A DNA stretch of 64,000 nucleotides from Azolla caroliniana. Lineage: Eukaryota > Polypodiophyta. The notes beneath the pieces are model-generated. The model was not told the DNA's origin. It saw only the letters and a program-made list of their open reading frames with translations, and did no database searches. Location: positions 21,886,001 through 21,950,000 of the forward strand of contig JBHGNT010000001.1 in assembly GCA_043228905.1 (NCBI GenBank). The letters run 5' to 3'. A program made the translations under genes and the position numbers. Below are positions 11,281 to 22,684 of the stretch, piece by piece; the stretch's first letter is position 1, and each line of letters begins with the position of its first letter.

Positions 11281-11291
11281 CGTGGTCGCCA
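11281..11291 (-). promoter_or_regulatory. Candidate primer-binding site, TGGCG type
   Basis: Six bases inside the 5' LTR the minus strand reads TGGCGACCACG. It begins with the TGG expected from a tRNA CCA end. It differs from the initiator-Met site used by the copia elements here. I did not assign the tRNA. Confidence 0.5.
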
Positions 11292-11297
11292 AAATAG

Positions 11298-11692
11298 TGT
11301 TGTCTGCCTGACCGGACTAGCCTCAACACAGGTGTCTATCCGACACTCCTCCAAAGGGGTGGTAAGGATTAGATGCTAGGTTACACGCGTAAGATGATTA
11401 CAATTAAGCACAGACGGTAAAACAATACAGAGATACAGATAAACACGCAATAATTCTATTTGTATTACTTTCGTCCCCCAAAACCTTTACAAATCATCGG
11501 ATCCTTTTATAGGCATCCGGCAAGGTTACAATCGGTGCGCTTAGGCAACCGGCATCCGAATCGGTCCGGATCCGGATCGGTACAACTGTACCGTATCCAT
11601 CCCTCCGAATAATAATTCTACTATTATTTACTTCCTATTATCCGATCCGACTCTGCCTTCCTACTTGTCCTTGCTCTTCTGACCGGTCAACA
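11298..11692 (-). repeat. 5' LTR of the Athila/Tat-like gypsy element
   Basis: Direct repeat of 1701-2095 and of the same length, 395 bp. Reading minus, it is followed after six bases by the primer-binding site and then gag. Confidence 0.9.
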
Positions 11693-12192
11693 CATTGAAG
11701 ATGTGTTGAAAGCATGGCCAAATATGATCAAAGGGAGAGCACTAACTCAGATTCTTGAACTTGTTTAGGGCAAAGTGTGCATAGTTAACGACTCTCATCA
11801 CTTGTGCCCTGACGCCCCATCTCACATCGCAATGCATGTGAGCTAAGTCGAATGGATGCAATGGTTCGAATGTCAAACAACAATATGGGCTCTAACATGT
11901 ACCATTTCAAGATGCAAAACATTAAACTAGAAATAAATCAATAACTGGTTTGGCCCAAATATATTCAGTCTAAACCGGTTTAGGGTTAACTGGTTTAGCT
12001 CCAACTGGTCGAGGGTTCAATTCAAGTTTGAAGTCATCTAAACCGGGTAAGACTTCTACTCACACACACACCACCACATTCGTAAGATGACTTAACCACA
12101 TTAAAGAGTACTCCCAATAAGCACAACAATAAAGTCGGAAACCATATCACTAGCAAGGATAAGATGGGAAGCACGTAAAACGATTCAAAAGG
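11693..12192. other. Non-coding spacer between gypsy element and MITE
   Basis: About 500 bp with no supported gene. It has several AACCGGTTTA-like short repeats near 11945-12050 and a CA-rich stretch near 12060. Otherwise I see nothing in it. Confidence 0.6.
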
Positions 12193-12262
12193 TAGGAATG
12201 GGCACGGTTTCGGCTCAAACCAAATTGAACCGTTAAGCCGTGGTGTAACGGTTTATTGGTTT

Positions 12263-12691
12263 TGTTGAGTGGCAAGCTCAACCGGAGCCGGATCGGCTGA
12301 ATAAGCCGGAGCCGGTAAGCGAGACGGATCGGGCGAAACAGATCGGTATTACGGTGAGCAACCGAACCGGCAAGCAGTGGAGGCCGGGTGCAATCCGTAA
12401 CCGGAAGTCCAATCGGAAGCCTAGTATAGGATAGACTACTAGGTAGCTATAGTCTCGTAGTAAGTGTTAGATGCTCGTGTGAGCATTGAAGTACATGGTA
12501 CTTCTGTCAGTCCCAAGAGGACTTGTATAAATAGTGCTACTTAGCACAGTGTGTGTACAAAGTCTTGATATAATTTTGAAATTGTGTTATGCTCTCTCTG
12601 TCTCTCTCTGTCTCTCTGTGTCTCTCTGTGTCTCTCTGTGTGTGTGTGTGTTGTTCTCTATTTTACGCTTCCGCAAACACTTACGTTTACA
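12263..12691 (+). repeat. 5' LTR of copia element
   Basis: TGTTGAG...TTTACA ends. TATAAATAG at 12526-12534 is the probable core promoter. A (CT)n/(GT)n microsatellite at about 12594-12652 makes this LTR 24 bp longer than its partner. Confidence 0.95.
12526..12534 (+). promoter_or_regulatory. LTR TATA box
   Basis: TATAAATAG, about 160 bp before the LTR end; the same motif is at 18068-18076 in the right LTR. Confidence 0.7.
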
Positions 12692-12703
12692 TGGTATCAG
12701 AGC
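12692..12703 (+). promoter_or_regulatory. Primer-binding site (initiator Met-tRNA type)
   Basis: TGGTATCAGAGC directly abuts the LTR, the standard plant copia primer site. Confidence 0.95.
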
Positions 12704-12785
12704 GCGAGGGTTGAGAACCTCTGATGCAGACATTTTCTCTTGAGAATAAAACCCTAACAGGTTGAAAACAGACACAGTAGAAGAC

Positions 12786-15700
12786 ATGGATAGAGGCATG
12801 CCTACGTCGCTCCCGGTGGAGAAGCTCGACAGGAGCAACTACGCATCCTGGTCTTACAAGATGCACCAGTACCTGCTTGGACACGGGTACTGGAGTTATG
12901 TCGAAGGAGCGAATGATGCGGCGCCAGACATGGCACACAAGGACTTCCCGGTATGGGAACAGGCGGCAAGCAGGGTGATGTACTGCTTTGCGTCCAGTGT
13001 CGGCGATCAGCTGCTCAGCCACATCCGTGACACCAAGACACCGAAGGATGCTTGGGGGAACCTGAAAAAGGTTTTCGCCGCAAGCACCACTGCCCGGAAT
13101 CTGCAACTCAGACATGAGTTGAGCAATGTTCGACAGAAGAACATGTCCGTGGCAAACTACACAGGCCGGATAAAGGAGATTTGCGACTCGCTCGCCTCTA
13201 TCAATGTTACCGTAGAGGAAGACGAGATGGTGCAGGTATGTCTCGGAGGCCTGGCGTCCAAGTTCGGAGCGCTCTGGACTACGGTGTGTACAAGGGAGAA
13301 TACCCCCTCATTCTTCGACTTACAGTCGATGCTCCTTGTAGAGGAGAACCACGCCGGTGCATCTACCAGTGCATCCCCGGACAACCGAATGTTGTACACA
13401 GGAACGGATCGGCTCCATGGGCGTGGTGGAAGAGGTGGGTCGACACGCGATGGAGGCGGCCGGCAAGAGCAGGAACGGAGGCACTATGAGCGTGCCGACA
13501 GCAGTTCCGGGACTTCCACAAGCAGGGGGAGTCAAGGCGGTGCTGGAGGCCGGCAAGACAAATCCGCTACGGAATGCTGGTACTGTGGCAAAAAAGGCCA
13601 CAGGGAAAGCGAGTGTTGGAGAAAGCGTGCCGATTCGGACAAATCCGGATCCGGCAAGACCGGTAAGGATGGCCGGCAAAACTCGCACTACGCAAACGGA
13701 TCAGGAGGATCCGGAACCGGAAAGGCCGGTAAGGGGCCAGCCTTGATGATGAATCACAAGGCAAACTCAATGAAGAAGACCACTTCCAAAACGGAGGAAG
13801 TGTGGTATGTTGATTCCGGCGCGTCGAACCACATGACGAGCCACAAAGAGTGGTTCTCCTTTTTGGAGAAACCGGATCAACCAGGAGTAGTCGAAACCGG
13901 AGACGACACTCCTCACCCAATCATGCACGTCGGAGAAGTCCCTCTAAGCCACGTAGGACAGAAAGGGAAGCTGATGAACGTATTACACGTTCCGACAATC
14001 ACAAAGAACCTGGTGTTCGTCGGTCAGATTGTCGACCAGGGGATGCAGGTGCGGTTTACGCACCTCGGGTGCTTCATTGAGGATGAGGGCGAAGTCATTG
14101 CGCAAGGGCGCAGAGACGGGAGGATGTTTATCCTCGACACCAATGACTTTGGCATCGCTCTATTCGCGAAACGACAGAAGGTCGAGTCGGACATCGACCT
14201 GTGGCACAAGCGGATAGGCCACGTCAACTATCGGAGGCTTCAAGACATGCAAACGAAACAAGTCGTTTTCGGTTTGCCAAAGTTCAGCGGCCGGAGAGCC
14301 GAAATCTATGAAGCCTGCCAACTTGGGAAGCAACACCGGCTTCCATTTCCCACCAAACGGAACCGGAGCCGTAACAAGCTCAATCTCATCCATTCGGATG
14401 TGTGGGGACCGGCACAAAGTGTAAGCCTTGGCGGGAGCCGGTACTTCGTCTCCTTCATCGACGACTATACTCGACATACTTGGATCTACCTCATTGAGCG
14501 GAAGAGCGAAGTCTTCGACTGTTTCCGGAGCCTCCAGAAGATGGTGGAACGGGAATCGGAGAGGAAGATCAAATGCCTTCGGTCGGATGGCGGAAAGGAA
14601 TATTTTTCCGGACAATTCACTAGTTATTTGCAGCAGAAGGGAATTCGGCGAGAGTTCAGCTGTAGATACACACCGGAGAAAAACGGTGTGGCCGAAAGGA
14701 AGAACCGGACACTCGTCGAAGCGGCAAGGACAATGCTGGAGGAGAAGAGCATGCCCCGGTTCTACTGGACGGAGGCGGTCCAGACGGCCATCTACATACA
14801 AAACCGCATTGGTGACAAGGTGTCAGCTCATGAGCTGTATTTCGGGCGCAAGCCGAACTTAAGACACCTTCGGATATTCAGCAGCATAGCGTATGTGCAT
14901 GTACCGGATCAGAAGCGGAGAAAGCTGGATGCAAAATCGGAAAAATGCATCCTAGTCGGCTATGCTCAAGAGCAAAAGGGATATAAGTGTTATAATCCCC
15001 GGACGAAGGAAGTCCGAGTTAGCCGGGATGTCGAGTTCGATGAATCGGCATCCTGGTACTCCGTACCGACTCCGACTTCCGATCCCGACCCAATGTCGGA
15101 AGATTAGGCCAATGAGCCTGAATCAGCCCTGTCAGAGGATGATGAAACCGGGACTCAAGATGAGAGTCCGGAATCGTTACGGTTGAGTGGAACGAATGAG
15201 CGACTGAGTCGGTTGGACCAGTCGGATGAAGAGACGACAAGTGGTGGAGACTCTGTCGTGCTCTCCCCGCGCAAGGAACCGAGGAAACGGTTCACGCGCA
15301 AAGAGAAGGGGAAGAGGAAGATGCCGGAATTCGAAACCGGCAACGATGAGTCGGATCGGTGCGTATCCGACTCTGGAAAGGAGAAAGGTGGATCTTCGGC
15401 AACGAAGACCGAACTGGCCGAGAAGGGCCTCAAATCAGGTGACGGTGCGTTGCGCCGATCAACCCGTCAGAAGGATCCCGTCGTGCGGTATGGGTACAAT
15501 GAATACATTGCGCATCATTATGCGTACATGACTAAGTTGACATAAGTGCGTGAGCCGGAGAGCTACGCAGAAGCGGCAAAGGATGCAAATTGGCGTGCCG
15601 CTATGAACGAAGAAATGCAGGCACTCGATGCCAACGAAACTTGGGACCTAGTTGATCCTCCCCGTCACTGTAAACCGATCGGATGCAAGTGGGTGTACAA

Positions 15701-17810
15701 GGTCAAGTACAACGCCGACGGTTCTGTTAATCGGTACAAAGCCCGGTTAGTGGCGAAGGGATACGCGCAGACCCACGGAATCGACTACGACGAGACCTTC
15801 GCTCCTATGGCGAAGATGACGACGGTTCGTGTGTTATTGGCGGTTGTTGCGGCAAGGGGGTGGCATCTTCACCAGATGGATGTGAAGAACGCCTTCCTTC
15901 AAGGAGAGCTTGAAGAAGAAGTCTTTATGACTCAGCCCCCCGGGTTTCAATCGGAGATGAACAAATTGGCGGTATGCCGACTGAAGAAGTCGCTTTACGG
16001 CTTGAAGCAAGCCCCCCGAGCTTGGAACGCGAAGATCACGCACCGGTTGCGTAAGCTGGGGTTTGCTGTCTCTAAGTCGGACTCTTCGTTGTTCATCTGG
16101 CAAGGCTTTGACGGTCCAGTATGTATACTCTTGTATGTGGATGATTTAGTCATCACCGGACCGGGTCTTCCCGAAATCAACCGCGTCAAGTCCCAGTTGT
16201 CGGACGCATTCAAAATGAAGGACCTGGGGGACCTTCATTATTTTCTTGGGATCGAAGTGATCCAGACCCCCGACGGCATATTGCTCTCACAACGACATTA
16301 CGTGTTGAATATGCTGTATAAATTCGGCATGACGGATTGCCAACCTGTCTCCACACCCCTGGACCGGAACCAGAAGCTCCGTCCCAACTCCGGACCGGCC
16401 TGTAATGAGAAACGGTTCCGATAGGTTGTCGGAAGCCTGATCTACTTAACCATCACCCGACCCGACATCAGCTATCCGGTCGACATGGTAAGTCAGTTCA
16501 TGGAGAAGCCGACCGTGGAGCACCTTCAGTGCGCGCAACGAATATTACGGTATGTCAGCGGCACTAAGGACCGGGGACTGCTATACCGGCGAGGTATACC
16601 TAAAGAGCTTGTCGGTTACACAGATGCTGATTGGGCTGGCGATGCGTCTAATCGCCGCTCCACTTCCGGATACATGTTCTCCATAGGTAGCGCGGCCGTT
16701 GCGTGGAGCAGCAAGAAGCAGCCCAAAGTGGCTTTGTCAAGCACTGAGGTTGAGTACCGGGCCGCCACTGTAGCCACTTGTGAAGCCATCTGGCTTCGGC
16801 GACTGCTGCGAGACTTGCGGATCAAGGTACCGACCCCGATCCCGATTTACTGCGATAACATGAGCAGCCTGCAGCTCGCCAGGAACCCTGTGTTCCATGC
16901 TCGCACAAAGCACATCGAGGTGCACTACCACTTCGTGCGTGAGCGGGTCCTAAGCGGTGAAGTTGACCTACGATATGTTCATACGGATCGGCAAGTTGCC
17001 GACATCTTCACCAAGCCGCTCGGATCAGACAAGTTGCAGCACTTTACCGTCATGCTTGGTATTCAGCATCTCGACGTGCCACACTTGAGGGGGAGAAGCA
17101 AGGGCAAAGTCTCTACCGAAACGAGCAAAGGCCAGAAAACTGTTGAACCCGTCGGTAAGAGGAGAGCCGGAAGAAGAGGAGACAAGAAGATGAAGGAAGT
17201 CGACACATCCGAACAGGTCGGAGCAAGTGGCGATGAAGAAGAGTTGTGCACTCAGGAAGAGAAGTGCATGTTGTGCGGAGGTCATCACGACGGTACTAAC
17301 CATGATGCGGAGTCGAATGAAGAATTCGATTTCGGTTCACCGGCTGAAGAAGCCGAGGGAAGCATGGAGAAGGCCAAGACTCGGAAGTGGTCCGATGTGG
17401 TGAGAGGCCTGAAGCCGGAAGTCGAGTCGGAGTATACCGATTCAGACAAGAGCTGGAACGAGTCAGAGACAGCTGACTCGGATCAACAGATGGATCCGGA
17501 TGAGTCGGATCGACTGAAGGCCAAGGGGACACGGACACAACGGAAGTCGATGCCATCGTGGGAGAACCGACGGATCGGCAAGCGCCGGAGTCACAGTAAC
17601 GTGAGTGCTGAGATGGGCCTATTGAGCAGACATGCCGACCGAGAGGGTCAAGGCGCGCAGAACCAAAGGGGTCGCGGCAAACGAGACCGGACCGGACGAG
17701 GAGCGCGAGCAAGGCGGAGTGACGCCAGGAGAAGTCGGTTGGAAGAACCGACTGCCACAGAGGTCGACACTACGACCCCACCTCAGGTTGAGCTTGAGGG
17801 GGAGTGTTGA
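12786..17810 (+). pseudogene. copia Gag-Pol polyprotein with three in-frame stops and a long charged C-terminal extension
   Basis: One frame of about 1,675 codons. The start at 12786 (MDRGM) is chosen because the relative at 55438 begins there. Domains: UBN2-type Gag (12830-13360); zinc knuckle CWYCGKKGHRESEC (13576); protease VDSGASNHMT (13812); pre-integrase WHKRIGHVNYRRL; integrase with FIDDYTRHTW, RSDGGKEYF and NGVAERKN (all catalytic positions present); RT with YVDDLVI (16133); RNase H with YTDADWAGDA. Stops are TAG 15105, TAA 15543 and TAG 16422. After the usual RNase H end (near 17080) the frame continues ~240 residues: acidic, with CMLCGGHHDGTNH, then Arg/Gly-rich, ending inside the first bases of the 3' LTR. 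Confidence 0.92.
17795..17804 (+). promoter_or_regulatory. Polypurine tract
   Basis: GAGGGGGAG immediately before the 3' LTR; it also codes the last residues of the polyprotein (LEGE). Confidence 0.85.
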
Positions 17811-18209
17811 GCGGCAAGCTCAACCGGAGCCGGATCGGCTGAATAAGCCGGAGCCGGTAAGCGAGACGAATCGGGCGAAACGGATCGGTATTACGGTGAG
17901 CAACCGAACCGGCAAGCAGTGGAGGCCGGGTGCAATCCGTAACCGGAAGTCCAATCGGAAGCCTAGTATAGGATAGACTACTAGGTAGCTATAGTCTCGT
18001 AGTAAGTGTTAGATGCTTGTGTGAGCATTGAAGTACATGGTACTTCTGTCAGTCCCAAGAGGACTTGTATAAATAGTGCTACTTAGCACAGTGTGTGTAC
18101 AAAGTCTTGATATAATTTTGAAATTGTGTTCTGCTCTCTCTGTCTTTGTCTGTGTGTGTGTGTGTGCGTTGTTCTCTGTTTTACGCTTCCGCAAACACTT
18201 ACGTTTACA
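17805..18209 (+). repeat. 3' LTR of copia element
   Basis: 405-bp direct repeat of the 5' LTR; the shorter microsatellite at 18131-18170 accounts for the length difference. The polyprotein stop TGA lies in its first six bases. Confidence 0.95.
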
Positions 18210-18744
18210 GGTTTCAAAAATTTGTAATGGTTTGGATTTATAATAAACGGTTCGGTTTCATTCTGAAACTCGAGATGATTGGTTTATAGGTTTAAATGGT
18301 TTGGTTTAAAGGTTTTATTGGTTTTGGTTAACTTTTTTTTTAACTTTAATAGTTTATTAATTTAATGGTTTAGTTAATAGTTTTTTATTGATTTAATTAA
18401 TTTAACTTAAATATTTATTTAATTTAATGATTTAATTAAAGTTTCTTGTATTGATTTAATAAATTTAATTTAATGTATTTTTGCTTATTTAGATTTTTAA
18501 TTAGTTTGACTTAAATGGTTAGGTTAAATTTTTTTATTAAATTTTATTGTTTTAATAAATTTAACTTAAATACTTATTTAATTTAATGTATTTTTGCTTA
18601 TTTAGAATTTTAATTAGTTTGACGTAAATGGTTTGGTTTACCTTTTTCTAAAACGATTTGGTTTAAATGGCTTGAGAGTTAATAAATGGTTTGGTTGGGT
18701 TCAGTCTGAACCAAAACCGAACCGTGCCCATTGATACCAAAAGG

Positions 18745-19722
18745 CACATAGAAAAGAAGCAAAATGTTTGGATTCTGAATGGATGCAGGATGTGAAGAGA
18801 TGGTTTGGAAAGGCTCATCATAATCATTCGAAATATGTAACTGTAAAGAAAAGAGTAAGGTTAGCAGACATGACCTTGCTCCTTTCCTTTGTCTCTGTGT
18901 TGATGATGTGTGTGCGTGTGTTGGTTTGTGAGAGAGATTCAGCTAGTTACTGCTACTATGTTACATCAGAATCTAATTATTGGAGAACCGGGAAATAGTC
19001 GAGTTTTATGTATAACTTGCACTTGTATTACGAGAAAGTCTTACCTCTAAATTTTTGAAATTAGTGGTAGAAATACATATCTCGAAGTTCTGAGGACTTT
19101 TAGAATAAAAGACTTCAAAAAGATTGAGATATCTGTTAACAAATCATTTCTACTAATTTCAAGGATAGTTTCATTCGCTATTTCTGGGGGCATTTGGTGG
19201 AATAATGAAAACTCAGGGGCATTTGGGGAAGTAAAGTAAGGCTATGGGGGGGGCCTATTTCTAGTTTTTCCTATGCACAGTTTGATGTAATTACAGTTTC
19301 CAGATCCCTTCAATGGTGGTTCAAAGGTGGTCATTAAACCTACTAAGTGCGTTGCACCTTTTTATAAATATTAAAATACACTTGCACAAAAGAAAATAGA
19401 AAAACTGGGATGAGGAAAGGAAGAGAATAATATTTATTCATCCAAGGAATGTGGAATCAAAGAAAGAAAGAGAAAGGAAGATGGAATCATATTTGCACCG
19501 AGTTACCTCCATGTTGCCATACATCATCATGCATACAGCCTCCTATGAACCTCGGTGGATTTATGGACATTACTACGTATTGCTGCACATCCATCATAGA
19601 TACCATCTCTTGCAAATATTTATTGATTCATGGAAATTATAATACATCTTACATATCATCCCTTGGTGAATATTTATGGATCATCTTGTGGTTTCATGAA
19701 GATATGAGGAGAAAAAGAAACA
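18745..19722. other. Non-coding stretch upstream of the PPR gene
   Basis: AT-rich, with no gene I can support. It contains an imperfect inverted repeat (19055-19162, separate entry). The 5' leader and promoter of the PPR gene presumably lie here, but I see no convincing TATA box placement. Confidence 0.5.
19055..19162. repeat. Imperfect inverted repeat (hairpin-forming)
   Basis: Arms 19055-19074 and 19146-19162 are complementary apart from a 3-base gap (TTGAAATTAGT...GTAGAAAT type), with inner ATATCTC/GAGATAT complementarity. It could be a remnant of a small foldback element. Confidence 0.5.
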
Positions 19723-22684
19723 ATGTTAAAGAAGACACATAGAGAGGGAAAAGAAACGCATATATTGAGTTATAGTTTCGTGACCTTGCTAAAGGATTGT
19801 ACCAAGAAGAAGGATTTACAACAAGGTACTAAGCTACATGCTGATATTATTAAAAGAGGGTTGCTGGAAAAGAACCCTTACCTTGTTACTACTTTAATCA
19901 ATATGTATGCAAAATGTGGTGTTCTTGCAAAAGCGCAGCAGTTACATGATGAATTTGACGCTAAAAATGTGGTTTCTTGGAATGCATTGATCATGGGATA
20001 TGCCCAACATGGTCAAGGTCATGAATCGTTGAGTTGTTTCGAAAGGATGTTAAGTGAGGGTTTCTCACCTGATGCAGTCACTTTCACTTGCATATTGAAA
20101 GCTTGCGGTAGCATACAATCTTTAGAAAAGGGCATACAAATCCATGATGATATTGTATGTAGGGGTTTACTACAGAAAGATATGGTGCTTGGCACTGCAT
20201 TGGTGGACATGTATGCAAAATGTGGTATTCTTTCAAAGGCACAACAAGTGCATGATGAGCTTCCTGTTCGAGATATTATCTCTTGGTCAGCATTGATTGG
20301 AGGGTATGCCCAACAAAGGAGAGTTCATGAAGCATTGGATTGTTTTGATCGAATGAAAGTCGAGGGTACTTCTCCAAATGTGGTCACTTTCATTTGTATT
20401 TTGAAGTCATGTAGTAACAAAAGAGTTATTTCAAAAGGCAAACAAATCCACAGTGAGATTCTATATAGAGGCTTGTTGGAGAAAGAGATCGTGCTTGGCA
20501 CTGCATTGATTGATATGTATGCAAAATCTGGTCTTATGGAAAAAGCACAAAAAGTGCATGATGAACTTTTTGCTCATGATGTAGTCTCTTGGTCTGCATT
20601 AATATCAGGATATGACCAACAACATCAATGCCATGAAGCATTGAATTGTTTTGAGCAAATGCAAGGTGAAGGCCTCTCTCCAGATGTTGTTAGCTTCATT
20701 TGCATTTTGAAGGCATGTGGTAGTATGAGGTCAGTTGAGAAAGGAAAACAAATTCATGATAAAATTGTTAGTAGGGGTTTGTTGGAAAAAGATAGTGTAC
20801 TCAGTACTGCATTAGTAAATATGTATGCTGAATGTGGTATGCTTGCAAAAGCAAAAGAAGTGCATAGTGAACTTCAAATTCAAAATGTTGGCTCCTGGAA
20901 TGCACTAATCACCGGGTATGCTCGTATGGAACAAGGTCATGAAGCTTTGAACATCTTTCAAAAGATGCAAAGTGAGGGGTTTTCTCCAGATGTAGTGACT
21001 TTCACTTGCAGCTTGAAAGCATGTGGCAGTGCTGGAGCTATTGACAAGGGAATACAAATTCATGAAGAAATTGTTAACAGAGGCTTCCTAGAGAAAGATG
21101 TGATGGTTGGTAGTGCTTTGGTGGATATGTATGCCAAATGTTGTATGCTTGAGAAAGCACTAAAAGTGAATGATGAACTTCCTCACCGAAGTGTGATCTC
21201 TTGGTGTTCGTTAATTTCAGGGTTTGGCCAACAGGGACAATGTCATGAAGCACTGAAGTGTCTTGCAAAGATGCGAAGTGACAGCCTGTCTCCAGATGTG
21301 ATTACTTTTATGTGCATTTTAAAGGCTTGTGGAAATGCGGGTGCCATCGACGAAGGCACACAGATTCACAATGAGATTGTATGTAGTGGTTTGCTAAAGA
21401 AAGATATAGTGCTTGGCAACGCTTTAGTGGATATGTATGCTAAATGTGGTATGCTTGCAAAAGCGCACAAAGTGCATAATGAGCTATATGTTCGAGATGT
21501 CATCTCCTGGACCGTACTAATTTCTGGGTATTCTCAAGAAGGTCAAGAGCAAGAGGCGATAAACTGTTTCGAGCAAATGCGACATGAGGGCATTACTCCT
21601 AACGTTGTCATCTTTACTTGCATCTTGAAAGCATATGCCATGACAGGAACTATTGAGAAAGGCAAACAGATTCATGACGAGGTTATAAATAGAGGCTTGT
21701 TGGTGAAGGATATTGTTCTAGGCAATGCTTTAGTCAATATGTACGTCAAATGTGGTAAAATCAAAAAAGCACAAAAACTCCTCCAAGAACTTCCTGAAAG
21801 AGATGTTGTCTCTTGGAATATTATAATTGCCGGTTATGCCCAACAAGGGCAAGCTCATGATGCATTGAACTGTTTTAAACATATGAGAGGTGAAGGCATA
21901 TTTCCAAATTCAGTTACTTTTGTATGCATCCTCAATGCATGCTCTCACTCTGGTCTATCAGATGACGCCGAGATGTTTTTTGGAAGTATGAGTAGAGACT
22001 ACGGTATCATCCCAAACTTAGAGCATTACACTTGTATGGTGATCCTGTGCGGATGTGCAGGACACTTTGAGAAGGCATTATCAATGATCAAGACAATGCC
22101 ATCTTCTGTCTACCCCTCAGCTTGGCTTTCATTATTGGGTGCTTGTAGGAAATGGGGTAATATGGATCTTGGTAGTTTGGCTTTTGATCGGTTAATACAA
22201 CTAGAGGTGAGTTGTTCTGGAGATTATATCCTTACGTCTAATTTTTTTACATCCTCTGCGGTGCAAGAAGGGGTAGAAAAGGTTGGACGCTATGAGTACT
22301 GTTGATTTGCTTCAGCATGGGGAGTGTATGGTTTGATGCTTGACTTGAAGATATGCTAGTAAAAGTGAAAAATATTTCTAGGAAAATGTTGCAAGAAGAA
22401 GAATCCTCATTGTACATTCGACACGCTAGGACAAGACATGAGCATCAATGATGATGTAAAGGATTTGGAATGCATGCACACTCAAAAGTTGGCCAGTTTG
22501 GCGTGTTCCTTTTAATTTGTGTCAAGAGGACACTATGTGTGTTGATTGTATAGCATCCCTATTTGTAGTGTGTGCTATTCTATTACATCATTTATTATGA
22601 AAATGGAAGAGTGGAAGATTATGGTTAGAGATGCAACGTGCATTACATGTTTGGCATGGAAAACGTCTGTGTAGGTACTATTGT
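19723..22684 (+). pseudogene. PLS-type pentatricopeptide repeat (PPR) protein with a decayed DYW tail
   Basis: The open frame (860 codons, 19723-22305) holds seven PPR triplets, each with the pattern VVSWNALI.GYAQ, EAL.CF..M...G.SPD.VTF.CILKAC, KG.QIH and MYAKCGML.KA. Such proteins bind organellar RNA one base per repeat, and DYW-tailed members edit C to U in plastids or mitochondria. The E-domain start is present (YPSAWLSLLGACRKWGNMDLG) but the frame then decays and stops at 22303. Downstream, in shifting frames, I can read AWGVYGLMLD (PG-box position), NPHCTFDT...HTQKLASLAC (DYW zinc site, HxE changed to HTQ), FIMKMEEWKIMVRDA, and a final segment near 22655-22684 that aligns at DNA level to the DGKCSCGDYW end. 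No organelle-targeting peptide is obvious. The open part could still be translated. Confidence 0.85.

Larger units (their letters stand above)
1701..11692 (-). mobile_element. Ty3/gypsy LTR retrotransposon (Athila/Tat-like) with a large extra ORF3
   Basis: Two direct 395-bp LTRs bound a ~9.2 kb interior coding on the minus strand in the order gag, protease, RT, RNase H, integrase, ORF3. I count 7 substitutions between the LTRs, so it is moderately recent. Flanking bases GATTG (1696-1700) and CATTG (11693-11697) match at 4 of 5 positions as a target duplication. There is one RNase H domain, no chromodomain, and a third ORF after pol, the arrangement of the Athila side of plant gypsy elements. 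Stops and one frameshift make this copy non-autonomous. Confidence 0.9.
12263..18209 (+). mobile_element. Ty1/copia LTR retrotransposon, nearly intact
   Basis: LTRs at 12263-12691 and 17805-18209 bound one polyprotein frame. The target duplication GGTTT is perfect (12258-12262 and 18210-18214). The primer-binding site follows the left LTR and a purine tract precedes the right LTR. LTRs differ by about six substitutions plus a microsatellite length difference. Only three in-frame stops break the polyprotein. It is related to the copia elements at 51535 and 55830. Confidence 0.95.
12193..18736. mobile_element. hAT-like MITE, ~0.6 kb, split by a copia insertion
   Basis: The ends are imperfect terminal inverted repeats, TAGGAATGGGCACGGTTTCGG on the left and its near-complement ending at 18736. 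They are flanked by 8-bp direct repeats TCAAAAGG (12185-12192) and CCAAAAGG (18737-18744), 7 of 8 matching; 8 bp is the hAT target size. Only 12193-12262 and 18215-18736 belong to the MITE; the rest is the copia element plus its duplicated GGTTT. The interior is AT-rich with GGTTTAAATGG-type repeats, and a ~50-bp motif (TGCTTATTTAGA...) recurs about 110 bp apart near 18480 and 18590. No coding capacity. Confidence 0.7.

Noticed and set aside
10681-11379. 232-codon plus-strand open frame
   Set aside because: Antisense to the N-terminal Gag repeats and running into the LTR.
18768-18998. 76-codon open frame right of the MITE
   Set aside because: Short, no motif; includes a hydrophobic stretch by chance from TTG/GTG repeats.
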